In this document: in pieces, positions 23,529-35,440 of the stretch
Layout: every line of letters begins with the position of its first letter
Position numbering within the stretch: position 1 is the stretch's first letter
Source of the DNA: Ceratodon purpureus
Lineage: Eukaryota; Streptophyta; Bryopsida; Pseudoditrichales; Ditrichaceae
Assembly: GCA_014871385.1 (NCBI GenBank)
Contig: CM026426.1
Coordinates: 104,815,281 to 104,879,280, forward strand
Direction: 5' to 3'
Length of the DNA stretch: 64,000 nucleotides
The notes under the pieces: model-generated
Databases searched by the model: none
The model's input: only the letters and a program-made list of their open reading frames with translations
Told to the model about the DNA's origin: nothing
Position numbers and translations under genes: made by a program

Positions 23529-24478
23529 TATGGAGTTACATATCTACCTTTCCGTATTCCTATAAAAGCATAATGTTTTTTTTGTTACCGGATGGCGGGC
23601 ATAGCTCTTAGTAGTGAATAGTCATATTTACACTCTATATTATTATGAGATGTTGGAATCTCAATTTTTGTACACCGGTCAATATTTTGTTTATAAAGTT
23701 TACTTGCATTTGGTTCAAATATGGTCTCTGTACTAAGATTGGTCTATTTCTACCCCTTGTATTATGAGGAAAACGGATTGGCTCCACACATCTAGCTAAA
23801 AGTCGATACTCTCAATTCTAATTATGAAAATTATGCGATATGTGAATTGTAACCGTTATGCTTTGTAATTTTTATTCTTACAAATATTGGCAAGCGTATA
23901 CTCAAGTTCTTTTTGTGAAGACGAAAGCGTAAGGGCCGCAAAACGTGATTGCTCATAATCCCCTGTACAAACAAATACCTTAGATATAAATATGCATCCA
24001 TCAAAAAAGATCATTCACGATATTCTTATTAATTTAGCCAAAAAAATAATTGAAAATTATTTTGCATACTTGTCTTGAGATTCATTATATTCTAGTGCTC
24101 GTAAGCCGTAGACTCGTAACCCATGTCAATAGGAAGTTGTCATTTTAAAAATAGTGATATTGATAGTAATGTGCACTTCGAATACGGCTACAAGAATATT
24201 AAAAAGGTAAATTCCTTTCAAATGTGAAGACAACTACAATATAAAAGACAACACAACTACACTCTAAAACACTAATTATATCTATTCTACTTGCAAAATG
24301 TGGCACGTGCCTGTATTCTTGAGTCTGTACATTTTAAACCTCCATCTACAAAACTGCAAACTACGTACATACTATGCTTGCATCTTTTACTTTCCGTTGT
24401 AAATTTGTAATATGCGAAGTCCACATTAAAGTCTCGGTACGCTCCGATGCTGTAGAAAGTACTACCATGCACCCCATT
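23529..24478. other. AT-rich intergenic sequence
   Basis: This is the 3' flank of the kinase-like gene. The sequence becomes strongly AT-rich. No gene, repeat or element end is recognised. Confidence 0.5.
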
Positions 24479-24901
24479 CTAATAGTCTCCTCTCCACCCT
24501 AATCCATTGTAGTCATATGGATGATAATAGTTCCCATCATTGGGGAGTTCGCTTGGACCTCCCCGATCGTACGTTTCTTGTGGCCCGTGCCTTGCAGAAT
24601 TTGTGGAGGCTCTCAGAAGTCTCTCTCTCTCCTCCATCAATCTTCGATTATCCCCTCTAAGGTGAAACGCATGATTCTCCATCTGTAGTACGTAATTTTG
24701 CCTTGTTCGCTCCAACTCTAGTTCTTCCTCAAAATAGCTATCTCTTACAACTCGACCGGGAGGGTATCCAAAAGGAGGAGGTGGTACTCTGTCATCGCGA
24801 TGAAGTACGTTGCGGTTGTCCCCGCTATTGTGATCAGTACCGTCGGTGTGATAACCTAGAGGTGGAGGAAATATTCCAGGCGAACTCCTGCCAAAAAACC
24901 G
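24479..24901 (-). CDS. Coiled-coil protein, C-terminal exon
   Basis: A minus-strand frame of about 140 codons ends GLGWRGDY at TAG 24479. It has a Pro/Gly/Asp-rich first half (GIFPPPLGY … RVPPPPFGYPPGRVV) followed by a charged helix (YFEEELELERTRQNYVLQME, then RRLMEERERLL) that should form a short coiled coil, then a Tyr/Asn/Gly tail. No ATG is found at its upstream end. An acceptor-like ATATAG lies near 24920, so it is probably the last exon of a gene reading away from GC island 2 at 25.1-25.8 kb. Function is unknown. The intact frame over 140 codons with biased composition supports a real coding exon. Confidence 0.4.
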   Translation of the reverse strand, partial: RFFGRSSPGIFPPPLGYHTDGTDHNSGDNRNVLHRDDRVPPPPFGYPPGRVVRDSYFEEELELERTRQNYVLQMENHAFHLRGDNRRLMEERERLLRASTNSARHGPQETYDRGGPSELPNDGNYYHPYDYNGLGWRGDY

Positions 24902-25083
24902 TACGTATGAAGCACTATATTGTTGGTTTCATAATAACCAACAAACGGTGCTGACAACCCTAAACACAATCCCACGATAACCCGTGGGGAAGTAGTAAAA
25001 GCTTGGAGGAACGCAACTGAGCTGAAGTAAATCCAGCACATGTAGCACGAGCACCCAAGTGAAGAAAAAAGAAGAAGGGCCAG

Positions 25084-25092
25084 CCATTTATG
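25084..25092 (-). promoter_or_regulatory. TATA-like site beside GC island 2
   Basis: On the minus strand cagcataaatgg lies at the edge of GC island 2, facing the coiled-coil exon. Its spacing relative to the island is like that of the TATA boxes at 21775 and 57966. The match to consensus is weaker. Confidence 0.35.
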
Positions 25093-25109
25093 CTGGCCCG
25101 AACCCCTAG

Positions 25110-25795
25110 GCAGCCAGTTAGGTCAAACCACGGCCCCCCTACGGCCGTTGGATCTCGGGGAATGGAGAATCCAACGGCCGTAACTGGTCCGTCGCGGGAG
25201 CGGTCGCGGCCGTCCACGATCGCGGACGCGACCGCTCCCCAAAGGGTGCGTCGGTGGACCGCCGCCCCGCGGTGGGGACGGCCGACCACGTCGACGGGCG
25301 TCCCCGGGGTCGGCCGCGGCCCACCGTGGGGACGGCCGTGCTCCACCCCGCGGTCGGAGGCTGCAGCGGCGTGGTCGGCCACGGCCGACCACGCCGACGG
25401 CCCTTCCGACCGCGGGGTGGGCCGTGGCCGTCCCCGGGGACGGCCGTGCTGAACCCCGCGGGGACGGCCTTGTCCGACCCCGCGGGGACGGCCGTGCTCC
25501 ACCCCGCGGTCGGCCACGGCCGTCCACGCGGACGGACCTTCCGACCGCGGGGTCGGCCGTGGCCGTCCCCGGGGACGGCCTTGTCCGACCCCGCGGGGAC
25601 GGCTGCGGCCGACCCCGGGGTCGGGGGGCTGCGACCGCGGTGTCGGCCGCGGCCGTCCACGCGGGGTCGGCCGTCGTCCGCAGCCGTAGGATCTTCTCGT
25701 CGGAGAAGATCCGACGGCCGTGGGCGACGGCCGTCCACGCGGGGTCGGCCGTGGCCGTCCCCGGGGACGGCCGGGGGGGGGGGGGGGGGGAGGGT
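25110..25795. repeat. GC island 2: GGCCGTC/GACGGCC heptamers
   Basis: This is the same heptamer vocabulary as island 1, with many ccgcggggt fillers (gaccccgcggggacggccgt recurs). It ends in a run of about 19 G near 25770. Inferred orientation is towards the minus strand, since the coiled-coil exon and TATA-like site lie on the left. Open frames over it are artefacts of composition. Confidence 0.85.
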
Positions 25796-25871
25796 CGAAG
25801 GAACTCCCCTCCCCTTGTGTTTTCTCTCCTCTCCTCCCCCCTCTCCTCCCCTTCTCTCCCCCCTCCTTCTT

Positions 25872-25904
25872 GTCCCAAACAATCCGACTTGGGATTGTTT
25901 GGAC
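25872..25904. repeat. Short inverted repeat (gtcc caaacaatcc / ggattgtttggac)
   Basis: Thirteen-base arms with one bulged C and a six-base loop lie 80 bp outside GC island 2. It could be part of the element's outer end or a transcription-stop hairpin. No partner copy is seen. Confidence 0.6.
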
Positions 25905-25999
25905 AGCATATCTCCTACAATTGGAAAATTCAGACATATCCCGGATATTGTGGGGAATGTCCTGAAGATCCTGTGATCGGGGAGGTGGGGTCGACGTTT

Positions 26000-28540
26000 G
26001 AAATTGGGATCCAATGAACTATGTGATATTTTGGTTCTTTGGGGGTGGATAACCCCCTAGGATCTACAAATAATGTGAACACGTTTATGAAGAAGAATAT
26101 ATATCCTATTGAATGGAAAGAACCGTAAACATTGTGGGTACACTAAAACAGTTTTTACCAATTGTCATTTAAAGAAACGAAGTTACTCATGTTTTAGCAT
26201 ACGGTAATGAATTAACATTTTATACTAACGAATCAAAAGAGTAAATGTCAACAACAATATGATAAGAGGAACATCGCGGAGAGAATGCACTAGAAGTAAT
26301 TCAACGCATAAATTGATGTACACACTTGGTTTTTCATGCGGTGCACCTTACGTTTAAATGGTTAAGAGATTTGCATTTATATTTCACCGGTTTACGGTTT
26401 AGGGTAATCTCTTAGAAATATAGATCCAATTTCTTCTCGAATAGTGGTATACAATGAAAATATTTATATAGATTCTTTGACTCTAATTTTTAATGGAATG
26501 ATTTACCCCAGTTTTATTTCTTTAATTTTACATACTCTCGTTCTTTAGTATTATGGTAGAATCAAAAATAAAAACATAAATAGTAGTTTAGATTATGAGA
26601 GAAACTGGAGATAATAATAAAGTGAAATAAACCAAAACAAACATTCAATTCTCTTGGGATTATGCAATTCATGGGAGGAATAAAACTCAAATCATTGTTT
26701 TCATAACAAATGGTCCAATTCTAATTTCTCATGGCTGGTTTAGAGGTATATGAAATATAAAAACTCTCCTTGCTCTTTAATGTCTTTTATTTTACAAACT
26801 TCCATACCGTAGTACTGTGTTATCATTAAAAAAAAAAAAAAAATCACTAGCTCACATTATGAGATGAGGAAGGGATAATAGTAAAAAACAAAATTAAAAC
26901 AGAAAACATTCAACCGTCACTGAATAATGCCAATTTGTGAACGACTAAAATTGAAATCATTGTTTTTATAAACAATTCTAGTTTCCAACGCCCAGAATTG
27001 AGTTGTACCTTGCAACTTATATGAAATAAAATAAATAAATTAGGTAACACATTTACATTATACTCTATACAAATATATGTTTATTCATATACACTTTAAC
27101 GTAAATATAAATATGGAATTGGATTCTAACTTGTACAATGTATAGTACATACGTACAAAAGTAATCACTTACTAATGACACAATGAGAGAATTTAACAAG
27201 CACGATAATTCATAGAGACACATAGACTATACTGTACCAAGGAAAAATTAAAAAGTCACGACGTGAAATACTTGGAGCTACAAGTACGGAAATAAAATTA
27301 TTACACGAAAACGTATATTGACGGGACATAATTTTAGAAATATATATATATATATATATATTATTGGAATACTAAAAATACTAATGAACGATGTTTAGTA
27401 GGGTGGTATTGTTTCGGAATAGTAATTAATTAAATTAATGAACAACACAAAGAACAAGAGGTTTGAGGACGGATATGAATATTAGAACTATAACGACGAC
27501 GGGTGTAATATTAAGAAATAACGTATCGATACACTTGGGGAAAGCTGTGAAGTAGAAGTATATTCATAAGTAAACAGATGAGTGAACCATCAAAATAATA
27601 GACGAATAAAGAATAGTTTGAGAGGGAAAGTATCGAAATTATAATTATTACAAGAAATAGAAGTCGGCCATGATGTAGTGATACATGGAGAGTTCAAAAC
27701 GTATATATGAAAGAGGGGTACAGTACTCAATAAAAACTAAAGCAGTAGGGTACATCTAGTAGAATATAATTCAAAACTAAAGCAGTAGGGTAGAATTAGT
27801 AAAATGGTGGAATAGTGGTCGAATTAGTAAAATATACTTTAACATGGGTCATGGAGGAAATAAATCGAAATACGAACGTTCAAAACGATATGAAAGGAAG
27901 AAATTCACGAAATGACATTTATGGAGCTTCGAGGGTTGAAGTTCTAAATTAGACAAATTAGACGTTAAAAAAAGGGCATAAACTAGAGGGGAATAAACAT
28001 AGAGGAAAATAAGGAAGAGGTAAATGAAAACAATATTCGAAAGTGGAAATTGTATAGAGGGAGGAACGTTAAATGTACATAAAGAGATGGTAACTCGAAT
28101 TAAATTGATAATATGAAGCCGTTTAATGAAAGTATAATAGAAGCACTTATGTATTTAAAAAAACAAAAATTCAAAGCAGAGAATAAGAAGACGGAGAACT
28201 ATTTAGATTACAATTTCTGAAACAAGTTTAGATGAGTTCGATTTCTGCAAGGAACTTTTGGAGTGCGATGATAGACCACCTTGAAATGCGTACGATAGAA
28301 ACAACAGAAATAATGATTCGAATAAATGACACATACATTAACTTCAGTGGAGCGTACGGGATAATGACTCGTTGAAGAATTTAGATGCTTTGCATACCAT
28401 GAAGTATTTTAATTCATGTTTACATTAACTGCTGTTCTCATTTTAATTGGTGAAAGAAATTAACAGGTTTAGTGTAATATGTGGTCGGAAGATGTAGCAT
28501 TATATGTTTTTTTCATTTGTATTTTAAAAAAGGGGGGGAA
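26000..28540. other. Long AT-rich gene-free stretch
   Basis: No open frame above background is present. It contains a poly-A run near 26827-26842, an AT microsatellite at about 27342-27361, and a short direct repeat (aaaactaaagcagtagggta) at about 27735 and 27774. No element ends are recognised. Confidence 0.6.
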
Positions 28541-28542
28541 GG

Positions 28543-29068
28543 GAAATTTCCCGCGGCCGCGACGGCCTCGTCCCCACGGTCGGGGGCCGTTTCCACGGCC
28601 GTGGGCCGTCTCCGCGAGGGCCCGTCCGCGGGGACGGCCCTTCGATCGCGGCCGTGATCGAACGGCCGTCGCCTTGGAGACGGCCCCGATCGGACGGCCG
28701 CAGGCTGTCGCCGACGGTGCCGTCCCCGCGGCCGTCTCCAAGGCCGTCTACGCGGCCGTCCCCGCGCGGTCGGCCGCCATCGGACGGCGACGGCCGCGGG
28801 GACGGCCGCGATCGGAGGGCCGCAAGCCGCCCCCTCGGGGGCCGTCTCCGAGGCCGTCCCCTCGGCGACGGCCTTCATCGGACGGCCGTCGCCGAGGACA
28901 CGGCCCGATCGGACGGCCGCGGAGGCACGGGCCTCCGCGGCCGTCACCGTGGCCCCCGACCCGACGTCCCCCAACGGCCGTCGTCAGGTTCGGGACGACG
29001 GCCATTGGCCGCGGCCGTAGGATCGGGGGGCGACGGCACTAGGCTCGGGGGGACGGCCGTAGGGTTGG
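28543..29068. repeat. GC island 3: GGCCGTC/GACGGCC heptamers
   Basis: About 520 bp of the same heptamer-rich sequence begins after a ttaaaaaaggggggaaggg border and ends about 100 bp before the start codon of the five-exon gene at 29165. No CAGGG end and no clear TATA box are visible at this copy. Confidence 0.85.
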
Positions 29069-29164
29069 GGCGCATGCAAGGATAAGCAACGTCGTCTCTC
29101 TTTTCCCTTAGTGTTCCAGGCGGTGTGAGGTGCGGCGCTGCCGTTGCAAGGGTTTGCAACACCA

Positions 29165-32100
29165 ATGTCTGGGGAAGGCTGTCCCTACAACCCAGCATTA
29201 GTTCAGTCTCTAATAACGTCGTACAATGGAGTTAGAGAACCTCCTCAGCTTGTCCAACAGCGAATTACTCACTACTACCCAAGGAGCGATGGTGTTGATG
29301 AGGAGATTCAGAGTGTAGATCAAATGTTTACTGCCCCTTCATGCTATAGTCCGGATGATGATGTGTCAAGCAGCTCGCACATTTCTGGTACACCAACTTC
29401 GAGGCTTGGAGATATTGCATGGTACCTCCATAGTGGAAACCAAGCAGTACATGCCCGTGAGTGTCTTGTCCGGAATTCGAAGACCCTGTTTGGATCCGAG
29501 CTCACTGAAGAGGCACTGTCACCTAAGGAGCTCAACCAATACGCATCCCCGACCCCTTCCAGTGCCAACTTGGTGAGTTTCGCTTTCCTTATCATTCAGT
29601 TTCTAAGCTTCGAAGTTTTATGTTACTGTTTGGATTCGAAGTTTTTGCTGCTGTAGACAACATGTTCCACATGTTGACAAATGTTTTTGCTCGTAGGTTC
29701 ACGACATGGCTCTTTGCAGACTCTATTATCCCAGACTGTCTCCTCCTTCTCTAATCGCGTAGTCTCTCCTTGTTGGTGTTCGCGGCTCTTCACGGGCATT
29801 TGTAGGATGGGCGACAAAACCCGGAAACAGAGGTCCAGAACGCGACGGCCTAGTCCTGCGGAGAGGGCGGTGCTAATGGAATCGGCAGAGGCTGCACGGT
29901 TAGAGAAAGCGGAGCGCAATCGTGTGTACCAGCAACACCATCGAGAGAAGTCTTCGGTGCGTTCGGAAGGAGGGAAGAAGGAGATATCGATGAGGGACAC
30001 AGCCACTGATGAAGTCGACTACATTTCGCCTAGGGATGCATCCAGAGTTGCTCAGAGGATTGTTACGAGCATAACTCATGAGCTCAGTGCACTCCTTGGA
30101 CCACAGTGTCGACAGACTCTGTTTGAGAAGGTTCTGCGCCATAATCAAGTTTGGCCTTTCTTACCCTACTACTACCCTCGTCATTTAGAGGCAAAAAGTA
30201 CCCATTATTTGATTCAAAGTTTTAGAGCTGAGTTACAATCTCTATCTATACCATTTTCGAACAACATGTTAGTTAGAAAAGGTGCCTTGTTAGATGCTGC
30301 TGTGAATGGCAGTGTAGGTGGTGTTAGGGCGCTTGCACGTGTTTTAGGAACTAAACCTGAAAATATTCAAGCCGCCTTGGAAAGGAGAGAAGAATACGAA
30401 GATGGAGCTCCTCGGTTTGTACCTCTACGCAGGCAAAAAAGGATTGACACTACGACAACTTACACAGTGGAGTTAGTCAAAGCATGGTGGCACAGTCAGA
30501 CTAGAGTTAGCCCGAACAGGAAGGACGTGGTCAATAAAGGCGGTGGTGAGAAGAGGGGAGGAGAGACGCATGCAAAGCACTACTTGATTGTCACACTGGT
30601 ATGGATTCAGTACAATACTCGAACCCATTGCTTTACCACATCTATGCTAAGTACTGCCGTGTCACTTTGCTTGTCGAACAGTACTTCACATACAGTGAAT
30701 CGCCTTGTGCTGTACTTTTTCGATGTCCGAGTTCAAAATTATGTTACTTCCTGACTTGAATGTGTAGTACTCATAGTAGAGTGTGTATTACCATTTCCCA
30801 AAGTGTATTACGTGAAGTACATTTTCATAGAGATGATTTACCTGCACTGTATATTTGGCACTTCTAGGTATAATTTACCTCTCACTTTAGAGTACCATCT
30901 GTACTTGAACCACTTCGTATTGCTGTCATTTTATGTTTTTTTTCAAACTATGTACTCTCATTTAGTACTCACTGATGAAGAGTACTTCGAAGAGGTATGT
31001 GAAACATACTGTAGTACTTGCAGTGTTCTGGAGTAGTTCCATTCTGTACATTGTAATAGTTTGTCCATTCCGAAATGTATTTCGAGGGTCATGGTGATGA
31101 GTACCGAAACTAGTTTCAATTGACGCATACTACTTTGGAGTAGTACCTTCGCATCTATTGCAGTACTTTTAGTGCTTTTGCGTAGTGACAGTTTGTACTT
31201 TGTATTAGTCCGTCCATTTCGAACTGTACTTTGAGGATGAAGTTCCAACGGTACTGTAGTACTACTAATACTTGTCATCGGTGGCTTGTTGTAGGCGACC
31301 TTCTTTTTGCAATTTAAAGAAGCTCACCCGGAGTGCAAGATAGGGCAGCGAAGCTTCGATAACCTCAAGCCATGGTATGTGAAACCTCTTATGGAGCGTA
31401 ATGTTTGCTGCTGTATCTACCACGTAGAAATGGATCTCATGAGGGCAGGACTCAACACTCTTCGGGAGGAAAAGAGGGGACTGCATGCACAACAGGGTTG
31501 CTCCTGTAGATGTGATGTTTGTTCTATTGTCTCAGAGGGTGCGTCGGGTGATAATGTGGGCTGTGATGCTCATCGCAGCACATACAAACGAATCACCCTA
31601 CTTTGGGAAGCTTGTATTTGTCCGAAATTTGAGTTTGATGAATGGCACAAACTGAGCTGTATAATGGGTGATTGTGAGAACTGTGGGGTAGATACTCTGA
31701 AGCTTTGTCCACAGGAGTTATCTGAGGCTGAGGAGCCGAAGCTACGTTGGAAACATTTTTCCTACGTTCAGATTGGAATGGATCGAGAGACGGGGAAATC
31801 GAAAAAACGTTTGCAGGAGGTGTATCAAGAAACAAGTCCAGTCCAATTCATCAATTACATGAAGCCGAAGGTGGAGGCATTTATAAAGCACAACTTTATT
31901 GCCAATTGGCAAGATGCTCAGTGCAAGGAAATGATGGAAGGTTTGCCTGAGGGAGTTCTAGTATCCCACATCGATTTTGCAGAGAACTATGAATTCCAGA
32001 TTCAAAACGAAGTCCAAAGCATGTACTATATGTCTGAGTATGTGTCCTTGTTGGTTCACATCACTTTGCAGAGAGTCCGTGATGTGAGTGGTGATTTGAT

Positions 32101-33525
32101 CACCACAAAACATACACACTACTATATATCGGATGACAAGAAACATGACTCATTGTTTGTTCAGCATTGTTTGATGCTTCACTGGAGGTGGTTAAATGCT
32201 AACGGTCAACGACTAGTGGAGCATTGGGTTTTTAGTGACGGATGTGCAGGGCAGTTTAAGGGTGCGACCGCTATGTATTTTGTTGCGAGGTACCCGAGTC
32301 TCTCTGGTGGCTGCTCCATGATCTGGAATTATTTTGCGACGGGACACGGAAAAGGTACTTTGCGTACTTTTTAAGTTAACTCAAGTACTTTTAGTATTTA
32401 AAAGTACACTGCTGTCTACTGTACTCTAGGGATTTCCAGTGAATAAAATGCCAATTCATAGAAGAGGCTAATGGTTTGATGTTATATCATGCAGTCTGAA
32501 ATCTCTGAATGCTTGCATTTGCAGGGGAATGGGATGGCGCAGGGGCAGTAGTGAAGCGTGCGTTACGAATGGAGCAAATCCGAAACCCAGAGCGGCAGTT
32601 GCAGAACGCTTTACAGTGTGTTGAGTTTTTGCAACAGGGCTTCTCCACCCGTGCGACTTCCTCTTATGCTGGAACAAGTAGTAGAGACATTCACCGTACC
32701 TTTTGGCACGTGGGCGAGCACGAAATCAACAGGGAGTCATCAATGGCTTGCAACACCATTGCAGGCTCGAGAGCACTGCATTCAATTATGGGGAATTCGA
32801 TCATGAACAGGACTGTCTTGTTAGTGAGACAACTTTCATGTTTTTTTAGGGCATGCATACAGAAGGATTGGGAGAATTGTGAGCAACATGCACATGTTTC
32901 TGGATGGAGAGCAGTGCAACTTCAGCCAAAGACCCCAACTGAGGAGCCGGACCCCATTGAAGATGACCCAATGGAGCAGGTGATATTGATGTATGAATAT
33001 GTTCGTTTCTTTAATTAATTTTTTAGTCATGTTTTCCTAGTAAACAACATTAAACATATTGCCATTGATGTTCAATTATTTCCTTAACTTTGTCTACAAT
33101 TTGCCGTTCAGGTTCAGCAAGGAGAGAGACTAGATGATGTGCTCGACGTTGGAGACAACTTCGTGGTCCCGGCTGAACAACCAAATGAGGAAGGAATTGA
33201 CTTTTATGTCATGCAATGCCAACGTCGAAAATATCAATTGCAGGCTCCTTTGCAGTGTCCATGGGGTGCTGAATTCGAAGTAGGAGACTATGTTGTTGAG
33301 GGAACTTATTATAGAAAGTCAGGGCGTGGGGAATTTACTTACACTTACTTGGATAAGTCCGTGGTAGCGCATGTTGCTTCTCATCTTGTCATAGCATGCA
33401 AGTTCCGCATGAAACTGGCTCCATATTGTTTGAAAGGTGGAGATCCAGTTTACAAAATTTCCTCAGAAGTTGTAGAGGTAGTTCGGCATGCTCTAGTTCA
33501 GTTGTGGGAAAATGACGATGACTAG
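29165..33525 (+). CDS. Large five-exon gene, putative DDE-type transposase of an unnamed family
   Basis: The exons I infer are 29165-29572, 29720-30598, 31295-32354, 32525-32979 and 33112-33525, all with GT-AG introns and matching phases (0, 0, 1, 0). They give about 1,071 codons with no stop. The N-terminal part is basic (RKQRSRTRRPSPAERA). The middle has Cys-rich blocks (CSCRCDVC; CIMGDCENCGVDTLKLCP) that may bind zinc. The third exon carries VLVSHIDFAENYEF, then HWVFSDGCAGQFKGATAM, then WNYFATGHGKG continuing across the intron into EWDGAGAVVKR. This spacing of D, D and E/D with GHGKG resembles an uncharacterised group of DDE-like proteins found in animals and algae; I recall the pattern but no formal name. 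It stands directly behind GC island 3. It could be an active transposase or a domesticated gene. The second acceptor is chosen for phase and could instead be CAG 29727-29732. Confidence 0.7.
30599..31294 (+). other. AGTACT-rich intron of the DDE-like gene
   Basis: The 696 bp intron contains repeated agtact/gtact motifs (for example gagtacttcgaagag, ctgtagtacttgcag, ggtactgtagtactactaatact). Similar clusters occur in the intron around 39470-39780 on the minus-strand gene and at 32370-32410. Confidence 0.6.
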
Positions 33526-34380
33526 TACTTATAAGTATTGTCATTTGCTTTGTGTTTCATCTCTTCATGAGATTGCTTTGAGTTTAAAGAGATTAAGTTT
33601 TATCATGACCTTTGAGTTTAATGATTATGTTTTACCCCTCTGACATTGAATTATTCCGTTGTTGAATATTAACAATGGAGTTCAGTGATTGCTAAGTTAC
33701 AAACACACTGCTCGATCTATATGCTTCTTGTTATGGTTTAGTACCTGTACTCTGATTAACAGTATACGATAGACATTGTGTACAGCTCTTGAATGAACAC
33801 ATTATCCGTCAAAATGGAAGATGAAATTGCAGAAACCAGTGTTAGCTGAATATACATACTACATGAACCTACCAGAATCTCGTAGAAAGAATCGAACAAA
33901 GGGAGCATGAATGACAAACCTATCTGAAGAGCCGAAACATATGGGTTTGACACATGTCATTATTGGGGATCATGAATCACTTTCTTGCCTAGGAATGTCT
34001 TGCGACAGTGATACGGATCGTCCAAATCTGGAGAGTCTGACATCTGGTTAAAGAATCTCCGTATTTTTAATTCTGGACTGTCTACCTTTTTTCTAATATA
34101 GCGGGGACTCTTTAATTTGCCGCCTACTGACCCAATCAAATGCTTTTTTCGACCAAATATAGTGTTGTTTTCTGAGCATAGGACATGCTTACTGTTGCAA
34201 GTAGGAATACTATAATGCTTTGCTTTCAAATCCCTAGTCAAAAGGAATACGGATCTTGGGAAACAATGTATTATCATAACAAAATACCACACTGTGTCTC
34301 AATCACAACATAAAGGTATAAATAATGTCTCGACTCTCCACGCATGAAACAAACAAGGAAGGGAAATGAAGAACAAAACA
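33526..34380. other. AT-rich intergenic sequence
   Basis: This is the 3' flank of the DDE-like gene. No gene is recognised. Broken short frames on the minus strand (33960-34292) show no family signature. Confidence 0.45.
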
Positions 34381-34389
34381 AGGAAATGT

Positions 34390-34611
34390 AGAGTGAAAGC
34401 ATAATGAATTAATTTAAAAATTCAAAATTACTTAAATTAATAAAGGAAATAGAATGGAAGTTCCTGAAAAAAAGAAAAAAATAATGGAAGACAAAGTAAA
34501 TGAAAAACAAAAAGAGGGAAGAATGGAAGTTAAATAAAAAATTAAAAAAATGGAAGAAAAAATTGAATGAAACAAAAAATAAGGTTTTTAAAATAAATAA
34601 AAAATCAATGG

Positions 34612-34652
<41 letters not shown>

Positions 34653-34690
34653 ATAGACAAAGGAGTGTAAATGGAAGTTAGAAAATATAA
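34390..34690. repeat. A-rich low-complexity tract, likely inverted relative of the T-rich repeat
   Basis: Purine-rich ggaagaaaaa/aatggaag phrases and a 32-base A run (about 34617-34650) look like a loose reverse complement of the T-rich repeat starting at 34870. The two could fold on each other. Confidence 0.5.
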
Positions 34691-34869
34691 AGAGCAAATA
34701 ATGAATGAGAATTGATTCACTAGTGAAATACATGCCTATCTCCTTTTCTAGTATGTTTCCTTCATAAAGACACACCATTTTGAATACTAGGATATTTTCA
34801 TTTCTATACGTAAAGCTCTAGTCAATTTCATCATATAAGCCATGAAAAGCAAGTTCATAAATTCAAGTT

Positions 34870-35169
34870 TTATTATACGATTCTAATTATCTTTCATATT
34901 TTTTAATTTATAACTTCCACTCTTATTCCTTTATTGTTTCGTTTCACTTATTTTTGCTTCCATTCCCTTATTTTTGTGATTTTATAAACATCCATCTTAT
35001 CCCTTCGTTGTTTCCTTTTTTTTTTTTTTTTTTTTTTTCAATTCTCATTCTCTTTCATATTTTTTAATGTATAACTTCCACTCTTATTCCTTTATTGTTT
35101 CATTTATTTTTGCTTCCATTCCCTTATTTTTGTGATTTTATAAACATCCATCTTATCCCTTCGTTGTTT

Positions 35170-35200
<31 letters not shown>

Positions 35201-35440
35201 CAATTCTCATTCTCTTTCATATTTTTTAATGTATAACTTCCACTCTTATTCCTTTATTGTTTCATTTATTTTTGCTTCCATTCCCTTATTTTTGTGATTT
35301 TATAAACATCCATCTTATCCCTTCGTTGTTTCCTTTTTTTTTTTTTTTTTTTTTTTTTTCAATTCTCATTGTCTTTCATATTTTTTAATGTATAACTTCC
35401 ACTCTTATTCCTTTTATTTTTCATTTATTTTAATGATGAT
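34870..35440. repeat. T-rich tandem repeat, period about 160 bp, more than three copies
   Basis: Units begin attctcattctctttcata, continue through acttccactcttattccttta and cccttcgttgtttcc, and end in a run of 20-30 T. Unit starts are at about 35041, 35203 and 35362, with an older diverged unit from about 34886. Copies two to four are nearly identical apart from T-run length, so amplification is recent. Confidence 0.9.

Noticed and set aside
24953..24963. tgacaaccct as the right terminal repeat of the kinase-carrying element
   Set aside because: It resembles the inverted CAGGGTTGTCA end, but the last base differs, the flank lacks the expected ctttagag duplication, and the missing MITE half does not follow.
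34409..34720. Phe-rich minus-strand frame of about 100 codons
   Set aside because: It is the translation of an A-rich low-complexity tract, including a 32-base A run.
34870..35440. CRISPR array or centromeric satellite
   Set aside because: The repeat has no spacer structure, only a few units, and poly-T tracts. The window is eukaryotic.
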